Source: Klebsormidium nitens
Taxonomy: Eukaryota; Streptophyta; Klebsormidiophyceae; Klebsormidiales; Klebsormidiaceae
Length of the DNA: 64,000 bases
NCBI GenBank assembly: GCA_000708835.1
Contig: DF237246.1
Coordinates: 1 to 64,000, forward strand
Direction: 5' to 3'
Part shown: positions 24,101 through 36,100 of the stretch, in pieces
Numbering within the stretch: position 1 is the first letter of the stretch
Layout of the letters: each line of letters begins with the position of its first letter
The notes under the pieces: model-generated
The model's input: the letters and a program-made list of their open reading frames with translations, nothing else
Told to the model about the DNA's origin: nothing
Database searches by the model: none
Position numbers and translations under genes: made by a program

Positions 24101-27100
24101 ATCCAACAGCTGGTGGGCTTAGACGAGCCCGGGGCGGCCAACCTGGCCGCAATGTACGGCCAGGAAGGGCCCAACATGCTCCAGGTGGCACTTGACGTCA
24201 CGTTCCACCGCAGCCAGGTCCGGCTGCTCGGGAGAGCGGAAGACGACGAAGTTCTGAGGCTGGGGAGCGAGGGGTTCCTGGTTGGGGCGCGAGTGTACCC
24301 CCAGATGAAAGTCGCGCGAATTGGACTGGAGCGATATGGGGTGCACGTGCCAGAGGGGAAGCTGCTGCAGGTAGGGAGACTCGTATAACTGGGGGCTGGT
24401 GCTTTATTGTGCAGAAACAAGCAATACAAGGAGTAGCACCAAAATATAAGAAGGTTAGTGTAGCTTCCGATTTGCTGGTGCTCGTTTGGCTCCTGAACTG
24501 ACGGGAGTACTTGAGATTGGAGTGTGGCCTTCAGCACTTGCTGTCTTCAAATACCTCCTTCGACTTCGTTCTGTGTCATTCACGTGTACTGAGAAGTGTC
24601 CGAGCCTTCAAGGATTTCTCTTTGTATAACCATGCTTCTGGTCATGTCAAAATGCCGCTTCTCACGAGAGCCAGGAGCGGTCCCTCTTCCAAAACTGCTC
24701 GCGAAGTATGTGTCTTCCTTCGGGACAGTCTCAGGCCTGCTTGAGTATGTTGGTCCAAGCCACCGCACACCTTTAGGCACCAAAGTATCACCTTCTGTTA
24801 GTCACTTACTTTCGAAGAGAATGCTCTCAAGTCTCTTCCCAGCAAGTTACCTTCTACCGCCCTCAAATTTGCAGAGTATTCTAAGGAAGGACGTCAAGGA
24901 GACGGTGTCCCTCGAGTTCGTCCTCGCCCCATTAAACCGTTCCGACCTCGACTGGTCCCTAGCCGCCACGTGTGCCCCCGCCCACATCACCATCTGGCGC
25001 GCCAGCGTCGACCGCGTGCTCGACTTCTTCCAGGCCGGGCGGGCCGCCAGCCCGGCAACGGTGCAAGACACAGCTGCGGCACTGCAGGTGAGAGCTTTGA
25101 ATTTCCTTTCAATACGCGTTTGGGATTTAGGAACCTCCGAAACGGAAGTTACGACTCCTCGACTCCTGGCACTAGATTCAGCGGCGCTTTTGGTGCGCCT
25201 GCGGAAGCCTCTTCGTTTTGACTCCACGACTTTGATAACTTGCTACATGGCTGAGAGGTGTTTCTGGCATGTGCATGAGAGTTGGCGCTCCTGCAAGGGC
25301 CAGAGATCAAGATGTTATACAAATGGTTCGACTCTTGCCGTACAAACAGTCAGATTATCAGAGATTGGTAGTCTTTGCAGGACAGGTTTAAGCATTCAAC
25401 TGCCAGCGCTTTCAAGTTTTTGTCGAAGTGACAGCGAGCACGCAAATTGAAATACAAGCCAATCAAGCGTAGCAGGGCCTTACAGTTCCAGATTCTCGAC
25501 AGGTGAAACTAGAGGAGGCGAGGAAGAGCGCCACGCAGCAACTTCAGGCGGCGATGCAGCAGAAACCCCGCTTCAGTATCGACCTGGACCTGGATGCCCC
25601 CAAGGTGGCGATTCCCACCAGCTATCTTGCGGACGGGGGAGGTAACACGCAGCTGCTGGTGGACCTCGGACACTTTACCGTCCGTACGGACGACGTAAGC
25701 AGCTCAACATCTCATTCCTATGAAGTGGATGCTTTGCTGAATTTCGTCGTCTAACTTCGTAGACTGACCTTGTGGACTTGCAGAATTGGATTAACGGCAT
25801 GGCCATGAAGCTTGGGTGACACTAGCTGAGTTCTGCCTCTTTGTCCCTTACTGCGAGGCAATCTGTGGTGGAGTTAGTGCTAAAGGAGCAGCGTTTCATT
25901 GCCAACCAAGCGAAGCCACTTCTAGAGCACACTTGTAGAGCAAAGTGTTTCACTGTTGTCCTTTTCCCGTTGATCCGCTCTGTATCTGTAGCTGAAAGTC
26001 TTGACTCCATTTGATCAGGAGCTGGCAAGATCAAACCCAGGTTATTACGCATCTGCCCGGTCCGAGTTCTAACTTGTTTCTGGCCGATCATATGTAACGG
26101 GTCCACATTCTGCTCTATCCTTTGCAGGATCCGACAGACCTATCCAAGGAAGAGATCGACCTGTACACCCGCTTCAAGCTCAACGCCACCGACATCTCCG
26201 CCTTTCTCAGCGACGGCGACTGGGACTGGGAAGCCCGGGCTCCTCTTCACGAAGCACCCGAGTGCAAGACAGGGGAAGACAACCAACCGGGTGGTCGCCT
26301 CGAAGAGGAGGCCGAAGGTTCTACGTCTAGAACGAGTGGGGAGGAGACCCCGGGCCAGCAGACGGAAGGCCCCACTTCGAGAGTGCTCTCGTTACTGGAC
26401 AACACTGGGCTAACTGTAGCCCTTCATCAGGTGAGTGTGAGATTGCTAAAGGGTTTCCACAAAGGAAGGGCGTGTCTATCAAGCTCGCCATTCTTCCAAT
26501 CAGTTATAAACGCAATCGCTCATCATACCTGCGCACCTCCTGTGCAAAAACCGTGATCCACAACGACCTCCGGCTGGCCAGTGTTGCTGGTTCACTTTAG
26601 AATCGAGCTCTCAGATACATTCAAGATAATCCTCGTTGTCATGCCTTGGAAATGTTTGGCGTTGTTGAAGCATTCATCTGTGCACGCTAACAAGGTGAAA
26701 GATAGCAGACTAATCAAGCTTTCGGTCACAACCATTGCAAACGGTACTCGTTGAGGTTGTTGGTAAAGCGCAGGTGGTCAATTTCATTGAGAGCTCTGCA
26801 GCTCCGCAAGTGCTCTCCGCACAACTTGTCAGGAAAACCGACTCTCTCGGACCATTACAGCATCTTTTATCCTGTGCCAGATCTTCATGCCCCACCCGCG
26901 GTATCCGACCACCCGGGTGGCCCTCCGCGTCCCGCTGCTCGGCTTCCACTTCTCCCCCGCCCGCTACCACCGACTGATGGCCGTCGTGGATGCCGTGCTG
27001 CCCAAGAGCGAGCCCGAACAAAAGCTGGACGAGCGCGCGGAGAAAGATGGGGAGCTGCGGCCGTGGGGACCGGCCGAGCTGGAGGTGGGTGGAAGAGTAT

Positions 27101-30100
27101 CTTTTGCCGCGCGCTAAGTCGCCTTTGTTTATCGCTTCTTTCCAGATGAGAGCGCCGCCACTTTCAAACCAGAAGGCCGAAGCAACCTCATGAGATGCGT
27201 GTATTGCTCACGTCTCCGGCATCAAGAGGACAATTGCAGAGCTTCCTGAGTTAAAAGTGAAGCACGTCGATAAAGCAGAGGACGCTATAGCCAGCCCAGC
27301 TTTCGTTTGTTCTGCCATGAGCAGGGTAGTGGACGCGCAGTGCTTTCCATGAGGAGGTAGTAGACGCGCTGTGCTGCGTTCAAAGACCTCGTCGCTTGCT
27401 TTCGTTACACTGATTTTGTGCTTTCCTGATTCATAGACACTGAAAATCTTCACGATGGCCGTCCATCTCATCAATCTTCTTGGCATCCGTGTTAAGTCAA
27501 CCGCACTTCTCTCATTACAGGGCCCCGTGCACGTCCTGAGATGGGAGGGCCTGACCCGCACGCAAGCCACGTGGAAGCCCGCCTGGGGTCTCTTGGCGGG
27601 CGTCTACCTGTACCTTCTCGATCACAAAGACGCCGACACGTACATGCACTACACCGGCCTGATCGGGAAGCAGGTTCGGGACGTGCCCCCGGACAAGATC
27701 CAAGGGTGCGAGCACGTGGTCGCGGTGATGGACCCCGGGGCGTCCGTCGACAGCATCGCCCAGGTAACTGATCGCAGCTTGGAGCTACGGGCCAGAGTTT
27801 TAGTAGTACTTTGAAGTATTTAGTCTGAATATAGAAACGATCAACATCTGAATTACAAGGACGCTCCTGTCAAAACCCCTCTGTGCTGGCTGCTATGTTC
27901 AAGGAGCTTCGAAAGAGTAGCAAGGAACAGGCTTCAAAGCTGGGTGTCCTTTGTGCGAACCTGTGTGTATACGATGGGTCACTTTGATCCTTTTCTTCCT
28001 TTTGGGCCTGCCGCAGGTTGGTCACAAGGATTTAACTTCTATTTGAAGCTTGGCGTGACGTCGGGGCATACGCATTAGCCATACTGCCAATTTGGAAGCA
28101 CGATAAATAAAACCCGATGGGGAACAGATATTTGACCGTTACCTCTGATCTCAGGCGACGAACGCGGTCGTCCTGCGCTTTGACTCGGAGGCCCGCAAGG
28201 AGCAGTGGAAGGCGGCAATGCAGAACGCCGTCTACCGGGCGTCCGCCCCGGCCGCCCTCACCCTCCTTAGCGGCGACTCTGGCAGCGAGGAAGGCAGCGA
28301 GTTCGACGCCGCGAGCCAACCCGAGCACGAAGTGACGCCCGGAGGGATCCCCCCGGGGCGTGCCAACACACCAGAGGGCAGGCTGGTCGAAGCAGTCGTG
28401 GAAAAGGCGAGTGACCGGGAGGAGCTGAACCCGGCACTGCAGCAGAACGTGTTCTTAGTCGGAGTGCTAGACGTTCTGCGGGTGGACGTGGACGGGTCCC
28501 GAAACGGGGGAGAAGAGTTTCCGCTGTTACAGGTGCGGGCGTCGGGCACCCGGGTGGAAATGGTACAACGAATGTACGATATGTCGGTTGGAATGGTGCT
28601 CCAGTCGGTGGAGATTGAGGATTTGTTGCACGGGGGAACGGCCCCCGAGTGCCGCTTCCTGGCCCGGTCGTTTTTGGCGGCGCGGGAGGATCTAGATCGG
28701 AGCAAAAGCGAAGAGGCGCAAGCGCTGGAGGCGCTGGAGAAGGAGTCGGGCTGGGATAAGGTCGACGATGAGGGGGGATCTAGAAGAAGTGGGAGAGAGG
28801 AGAGCGGGAAAGGCGGAGAGGGGGCGGGAAGAGGACCAGAGGAAGGCAGCGAGAGGAAAGAACGGACCAGTGGGGGCAGGCCGCCCCGTGCAGAGGGGGG
28901 AAAGAGGGGGGCTGCGACCGAAAGTACCGCAACTAGGTCGGAAGGAGAAGGCGATCCCAGCAGAGACCCTATGAACAACGCGAGTGAAGCAGAGGAGGAA
29001 ACCGCCGGAAGCCGCAACACGGAGAGAGCCGAGGAAGGAATGCAAAGCCCCAGGACGCCGAAGGGCGAGGTGGAAAAGCTTGACGGAGACGACTTTTACG
29101 ACGCCGCAAGCACCCTCTCCCGCTCAGACAGTTCCAGGTCTGGTCGTTCCGTTCGTTCCGGTCGGTCACCCAGCCTGGGTCCCCGGACCGTGTCCAGTCA
29201 TGGCAGCGTTTACTTCGACGCGCCGGAGGGGGGCGCCAGCCCGAGGGGCCGCAGACTGGAGCTGCTCCCCCCCTCGTTCAAGGAGAGCGGGATTCTGAAG
29301 TTGGAGGAGAAGGATGACCAGGAGGAGACCGGCGGAAAGGGGAGCACGTTCGTGAAAGTGGTGGCGATTATGCGCCAGACGCAGAGTCCGGAGTATAGGG
29401 GAGTGGATACACAAGTGGTGCTAGACATGGCAACGCTCGACTTCTTTTTCAACCGCCCGACGGTGCTGGCGTTGATGGATTTTGTGCAGCAGATCACGGA
29501 ACCCCCCAAAGGCGAAGAGGGCGAAGCTGGGCCCCTGGATAAGGGGAAACAGAAAGTGGGGGGTGAGGAAGAGAGGCGAAAGGAGGGGAGGGAACACGAA
29601 GGGGCAGAATCAAAGGAGGGGCCGGCGGAAGGAGAGGATAAGGAAGCGGAAAAAGGAAAAGACGAGGGCGAGGAAAGCAAGGGGACCGTTGTCAGCAAGT
29701 TCGAACCGGCGGCGCTGGAACCGGGCAAGTCTACGGAGAAGCCGGCGGTCATAAGCGGGCTGCTGGGGCATGGAAAAAGCCGGGTGATCTTCGGGCTTGA
29801 AGTGCGCATGCAACGGGTGCAGGTGGTTTTGAATCAGGATCAGGGGGGGATCCCTTTAGGCGTCCTAGCGATGCTGGACTTGTCCAACGAAGTCCGCGTC
29901 TTCCCGTCGTCGTTTGCGGTGAAAGCCGAGCTTGGGTCCTTGAGGATAAGCGATGCGCGCCTGGGGGAGGGGCACCCGTACGGGGAAATGTTTGGAATGC
30001 AGAGCGCCGCCGGGGGGTCGTTCATCATGGCGAGCTTTGAGTCGTACGACCCGGGGGAAGACGAGTACTTCGGCTACGACTATAGCTTATGCGTACGGCT

Positions 30101-33100
30101 GGCGGCGGTGCGCACGGTTATACTGTACCGCTTCGTGCAAGAGCTCAGCGCATACTTCATGGATCTCATTCCGCCCGGGACGGGAGCGGAAACGGAAAAG
30201 CAGCTGCGGGCGACGGTCGCGGGGGTGGAGCAGTGGATCCAGCAGTCGGACGTGCACGGACAGCCCGCGATCCAGTTGGACGTCCAAATGGAGAGTCCGG
30301 TGATTCTAATGCCAGAGTGCAGCGATAGTAAGGACTACATCGAGCTAGCGATTGAGCGGATAGCGCTGAATAACGAGGCGCAATGGAAGGGCGGAGAGGG
30401 AGAGGAGGATATGGCGGCCGTTAGGTTAGACGTGATGACGCTGAGCATAGAGGGGCTGGGGGTGCGCGTCGGGGGGGAGGGCGGTCAGGTCGGGCACGAG
30501 ATTGTGGAAGAGGCGTCGGGACTGCAGGTGAGCGTCCGGAGCGAAGCGCTGGAGCTCCATATTTGGCTCCGGTTCTCAATTGTAGGCTTCCAGAAGCGTT
30601 CGACAGCAGAAGACCCTTGCGTGGGGAGTAATCTAGGCTGTGATGAGTACTCGCTTGTGTGGAGCGACTGAGCCCCAACGTTGTGCTTCAATCAAGACCA
30701 TAAAACCCAGCTTCCTGGCAACCAGTACATGCTGAAGAGCACTGCTTCGGTCATCCCTCGGGATTCAACTTGTCAAGCATTACAGAGCAGAAAATGCAGA
30801 CTGTTATTGTGCTTACTAGTTAAACAGCGCGCAGACAAGCAACGCTGATCTCAAGCCCACTCGTCGCTCGAGCCTTGCTCGAGCCTCACTTGCTATCTTT
30901 GTTGATGCCCAGAATCATGATTTATGGTGCGGCGTATCTCGCAGGTGGTTGCAGTACGGCCGCTGCGCGACGTCCTGAAGCAGGTTCCCGCGATCGACAT
31001 CACGGTCGCGGTGGACAAGCTCAAGGCCGGAATGGCCAGCTCCGAGTACCAGGTGGTTTCCCGGGTCGCCTTAACCAACCTCAGTGAGGAACCCCACCTA
31101 CCGCCCAAGCTGCGCAACGCCGAAAACGAGGCGCCAGCTCCTGGGGGTCAGCAGACCGCGGCAGATCAAGCCCCCCAAAACGAGATTGTCGAGGCGGGAG
31201 GGACGGGGCTTTTGCCAGAGGATGAGGAGAAGCTGCAGGAAGTGGAAGGGGGGGTGGGCACGGGTGGGGAAAGTGGGGGGGCAGAAAAAAAGGGGCAACC
31301 CTGGGCGAGCGTGCGGTTGACGGTGGACGTCCGGAGCGTGGAGGTGGAGCTGTACACTTCGGACACGAGAGAGACGTCGCTGGCGCTCGTGCAGGTGAGC
31401 GGCACGGCTAGGGCACGGTTTTGCCCCTTATTTGTTCCTGGTCTCAGTATGCTTTGGATAAAGCAAGACGCATGTGGGTCTCTCATTTACTTTTAATCAA
31501 AGAAGAATAAAGAGGTCATTCATTGAGCGAGGATGACCGCGGCTTTGAAGTGAGTCGTGTCCGACCTTTTGGAGCAACTGGTAACAGACTCTTTATGGCA
31601 TGAGTTTGCAGCTGCCTTTAGATTGAGAATCTAAAGTCAACTTGCCAGACCCCCGGTGTATAATGATGGAACTTTAGAATACTTCAAGGCTTTAAGTAAC
31701 AAAAAGGTCAGCGCACCGACCGGAGCGTTAGCAGTGTCCAGGAGCCAGGCATGGACCGAGCTGTCGGACCGTTCGATCAGCGATCAATTGACCAAGCTGG
31801 TACTTTCTCTCATAGGTCTATAGTTTAGGTAGGTTAGTGCTAGGTGGGATATGGTCATGGCCCGGGGGACGGGTGGGTTATGTTGGGGGTTAGGGTGGGG
31901 ACAGGTGCGGAGCGGGTACATCAGTCGGTTTGGGATTTGAGGTCTGTGTCTCCCGAGGACTGTTACTATCCTACCTAGACACTATCTTACCTAAAGTATA
32001 CGAATAATTTTTCTCCTCTCAGATGGAGGGCCTGTGGGCGGCCTACCGAATGACGACCAGCCAGGTGTCTGTCATCAACGCGTCCCTGCTGCGCCTCCAC
32101 CTGCTCGACCTCCGCGACTCCACCGACGACTCGATGCGCTTCCTCGTCGGGAGCACCGTCGATGTCGACCCAGACCACCCCCTGCACGCGGGCGCCGAAG
32201 CAGCAGAGGGATCCCCCTTGCTGACGCTGCTCGTCGTGGACGCCCAAATCGCGCCGGACAGCATAACCGTCAGCGTCCGGCTGCAGCGTCCGCGAGTACT
32301 GGTTGTCGTCGACTTTCTCCTGGCGGTGTTCCAGTTCTTCATCCCCCACATGGCGATGCTCCCTGGCGGGGGGGTCGCGGACGAGGGCAAGGCGCAGAAG
32401 CTGGACCCCCTAGGGACGCAGCACGATATTCGGCTCCGTGGGGGGGTGTACGAGCAGTCGGAAGAAGAGCTGGCGCTGTCCCCCGGGCGGCAGCTGGTGG
32501 CGGATCGCCCCGGGGTGGCGGAGTACGTTTACGACGGAAAGGGGGGGACGCTGGTGCTGAAGGATCAGGAGGGGGAGGTGCTGCATAAGCCCCCTGCGAC
32601 CCCCCTGATCATCATCGGCCCGGGGAAGAATCTGAGATTCCGCAACGTGACGATCAAGGTGAGAAGTGAAAGTCTGCTAGGAGGTGTTAGGTCGTTGTTT
32701 ATTTCCGTTTCTCAATGGGGTTTGTCTCCTTCGCGCTCGTACTGAGAGAGGGGCTGGATGCTTGTCTTGAGTAGTTCTTAGGAATTCGTGCACTTCTGTA
32801 GTGATTTTCAGGGCAAGCAAGGGACAGCGCATTGTTCCTCCTCTTGCACCAGAAGATTCACGTAAACTCATGTTAAGAGTATCCTCTTACCGTCTGCTAA
32901 AACCTAAGTTGGTCAGTAGCATCCAGTGACCTGGACCATCGACTTAGGAACCTTTCACCCTCTAAACCGCGGTTTCCTGCCTGCGTTCGATTCGTTCGAA
33001 TGAAAACAAAACCCATAATTTTGATGACATGCAACATCAAACCCGTTCCCGCATTGCTCATGTATTAGCAGTCCTTAGTAGAAGAGCCCCTCTTCCACAA

Positions 33101-36100
33101 CCCCGATCAAACAGAACCACAGAAACTCTTGCTCAGAACGTCAAAACTGACACTAATCACATCTCTTTCCGTACTTGTTCCGCAGGGCGCTGCGTTCCTG
33201 GACTGGTCGGTCCAGCTGGGCGCTTGTAGCCGCTACACAGTAGAAGAAGCGGACGGTGTCACGCTGGAGGCGAGCCGGCAGGCCATCGCGCAAGCCCACG
33301 AGGTGCCCCGCTCCGAGCAGCGCCTGACCAAGAGGGTGCAGAAGGGGCCGGAAGAAGTGGCTCAGGCGAAGCAGCAGCAGCAGAGCCCGCCAGTGAAAAT
33401 GTTGGTGCATGCCCAAGTAAGCAGTCCTTGACCACGGTCGTATAGGATGTACTCTTTCGTCTCCTGCTGGCGTTAATGTCACGTTGTCGGATGCTTTTCG
33501 TCTCCTGCTGGAGACGATGTCACATTGTCGGATGCCTTTCGTCACCTGCTGGCACCTGGAGATGGTGTCACGTCGTCGCATGTCTCACTTCATTGAAGGG
33601 AACTCGAGCTGGCTAGCACAAAAAGGGCTTGATTGACCCTGTTACAAATCCGCCGCCCAGTTGTTAGAGACGCTTGGCAAGCATTCCCTGAATCGTCCCG
33701 GGTGAAGTCAAGAAAGCATCTGCTTGGAAAGCGTAGCAAGTTCCTCGACACTCTCTCACGAAGTGTTGTGCAAGACATGTATCTTCCATGTCCTGGGAAA
33801 CACACGCACGATGAACAATACTACCGTAAGGCCACTTTTTGCTGTGATTCGCGAAGATCGATCCGTCAAGCACGCATGCGCATATTCTGCAGATATACAG
33901 CCCGGAGCTGACGTTCTACGACAGCACCCCCTGGCCATCGGGCACGGTCGTCCGGCCGGAGCGCCTGCTGAGGCTCAAGATGGACGCGCATGCGACGTAA
34001 GCATATTACGATCCTTCCCTCGGGATCAATTGCCTCCCAGTCATGACCTGACGGTTCGAAACTTGAGTGCGGTTCTTAGCGTTTCTAGGCGTTTCGTTGA
34101 TGAGGCTCTATGAGCCGTGTTCAACACTTTGCAGCTGGCTCGGAAGACGAGGTTGGACGTCATTTTAGTTCATTGCTGCTACCAGTTGCTCCCGTGTCTT
34201 GATGTGATAAAGGTGAGCGATGCAAACAGACTGAAATCTCAGACATTCAAGTCAAAGGCGTCTTGCAGGGCCACACAGCCGTAATTGGAAAGGAACGTCA
34301 AGAAAAAGTCACAGACCGCACCTGCAAAGGTGCTAAAGAAGTCATGCCCTACTCGCAGGTTGTCCATGCGCGGCAACGACATGTGGGCGCGGGGTCTCAT
34401 CAACGGGCTGACTGTGGAGGCCAGCAACGGTGTCAGCGTGGTGGAGCCTCTGACTGCCACGGCGGAACTGACGACCACCGGAGGGAAGCAGCTGCTGGCA
34501 GTGGCCCTGAGCCCGGTAAGCAATTGGATATTGGCTTGCCTCTTTACTCTTAGTAAAGAGAGAGCTATACTTTTTGACGAACGTCGCGGTTCGGGCGACG
34601 CTGTACGACGTCGCGATGCGGGCCTGAGTGGCCCGAGTCTGCGGAAGACTTCCGACACAGCCGGCGTTCGACAGAAATCGTACAGTAAAGCCGAAAAATC
34701 TGGCAGATCGTGAATGCCATTTCTTTCACACTCCGCCGCGCGGCTGCATGAAATGTGCCTCGCCGTCGAACCCGCCCGCGATGCCGCTCGAATGGACTGA
34801 CGTAACGCTGTAACGGCCTTCGAAATTCAAGTGTCGGTCGCTGTGCGGGTTTCCGGGTAACTTTGGGGCCCCTAGCTAGTTCATGGGGCAGTCTGACAAT
34901 GTGTACCGGGGCCACACATCTCTACATGCTACTACGTATGCACGAAGGTCGGGTCTCAAATACCGGCCAAAGAGTCAACCTGGAACCCTCGGCTTGGAAC
35001 AATCTACGGTTTTCGTCGATAAGAGGCAAGCCCCCGCCGCCTCTCCAAGGCGGGCCGGTCATGTTTGACTTGCTGTTCACCGTTTGACTTTTCCATCGGT
35101 TGAAAAACGTGGGCTCACAAAACAAGAATGATAGGGGTGCCGCTTGCTGCGACGCAACAATCCGGTTACGACCTCTTCCATAACGGTTGTCCTTGCACGC
35201 TTCGGCCGCTAGAATGCCTATGGAAGCTCATTCTACCTCGTTTCAGGCAGATTGGCTCAATGATCAACGGTATATATGCACTCAAACAGTGGCCTCCATT
35301 TTGAAGAGCGTATGATTGAGTTTCAACGTTGTTTGAATCGATGGCACGTTCCGTGCAGGTGGCGGTGCACCTGTCGTTCACGACGCTGCGCCTGCTGCTG
35401 CGGCTGCAGGCAGACATCCTGGAAACGCTGCAGCTGACGTCCAGCCAGTTCACCGTCAAGTGCACGCAGTTTGACAGGATCTGGCTCGGCAAAGGTGGGC
35501 GGTGCACGCCTTTCTCTTCGGTCCTCATCACATGGACGGACGCAGCTTGGAGTGGTTTTAAGAGGATGCTGGCGCCTTTATCGTCGGTGACCTGTCGTCC
35601 GTTCCAGTAAAGGCTGGAAATGGGTTGCGCCTTTCCAAAAAAACTTTCGAGTTAAAAACGCGATTTTGATCCCGTACTTAGCAGACTGGTTTTTGGAGAT
35701 CATCGATGTCAGTGGCCCCTATGCTTGATGTCGCTCTTACCATCCCAACACATTGCTGTCTCAAAGCGCCGCAATAATCGTTTCTCCTTGCTCCTGCAGG
35801 AAATGCTGAGTTGCCGTCTAGCCGCCCGCTCTCTGTCTGGCGGCCACGTGTGCCGCCCGGTTATGCCAGCCTGGGGGACTGCCTCGTCACAGGGTACGCA
35901 CCGCTCCGCTTAGGTTGCACCACCAGATTTCCTGAGCTGTCGCTGACGGAAACCTCATGAGAATCGAAAATTTGCAACTTTGACCCGCTGTTGCGGCTTG
36001 GGTTTCAGAGTTTGTCCTGAGATCTTCAGAGCAAGAGCTTGGGGACACCTCTTTCGCGCACTCACTACTGTTTTCTTTGGCCTTCAAGGTCTTGGTTTTC

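Noticed and set aside
23878-24537. 219-codon minus-strand open frame
   Set aside because: It covers VPS13 exon 11 in antisense and shows no recognisable domain.
28232-29020. 262-codon minus-strand open frame opposite VPS13 exon 17
   Set aside because: It is Ser/Pro/Leu-rich and exactly opposite a low-complexity GC-rich exon with clear plus-strand homology.
33456-33583. CRISPR-like array
   Set aside because: The copies are tandem with no unique spacers, and they lie in an intron of a nuclear gene.
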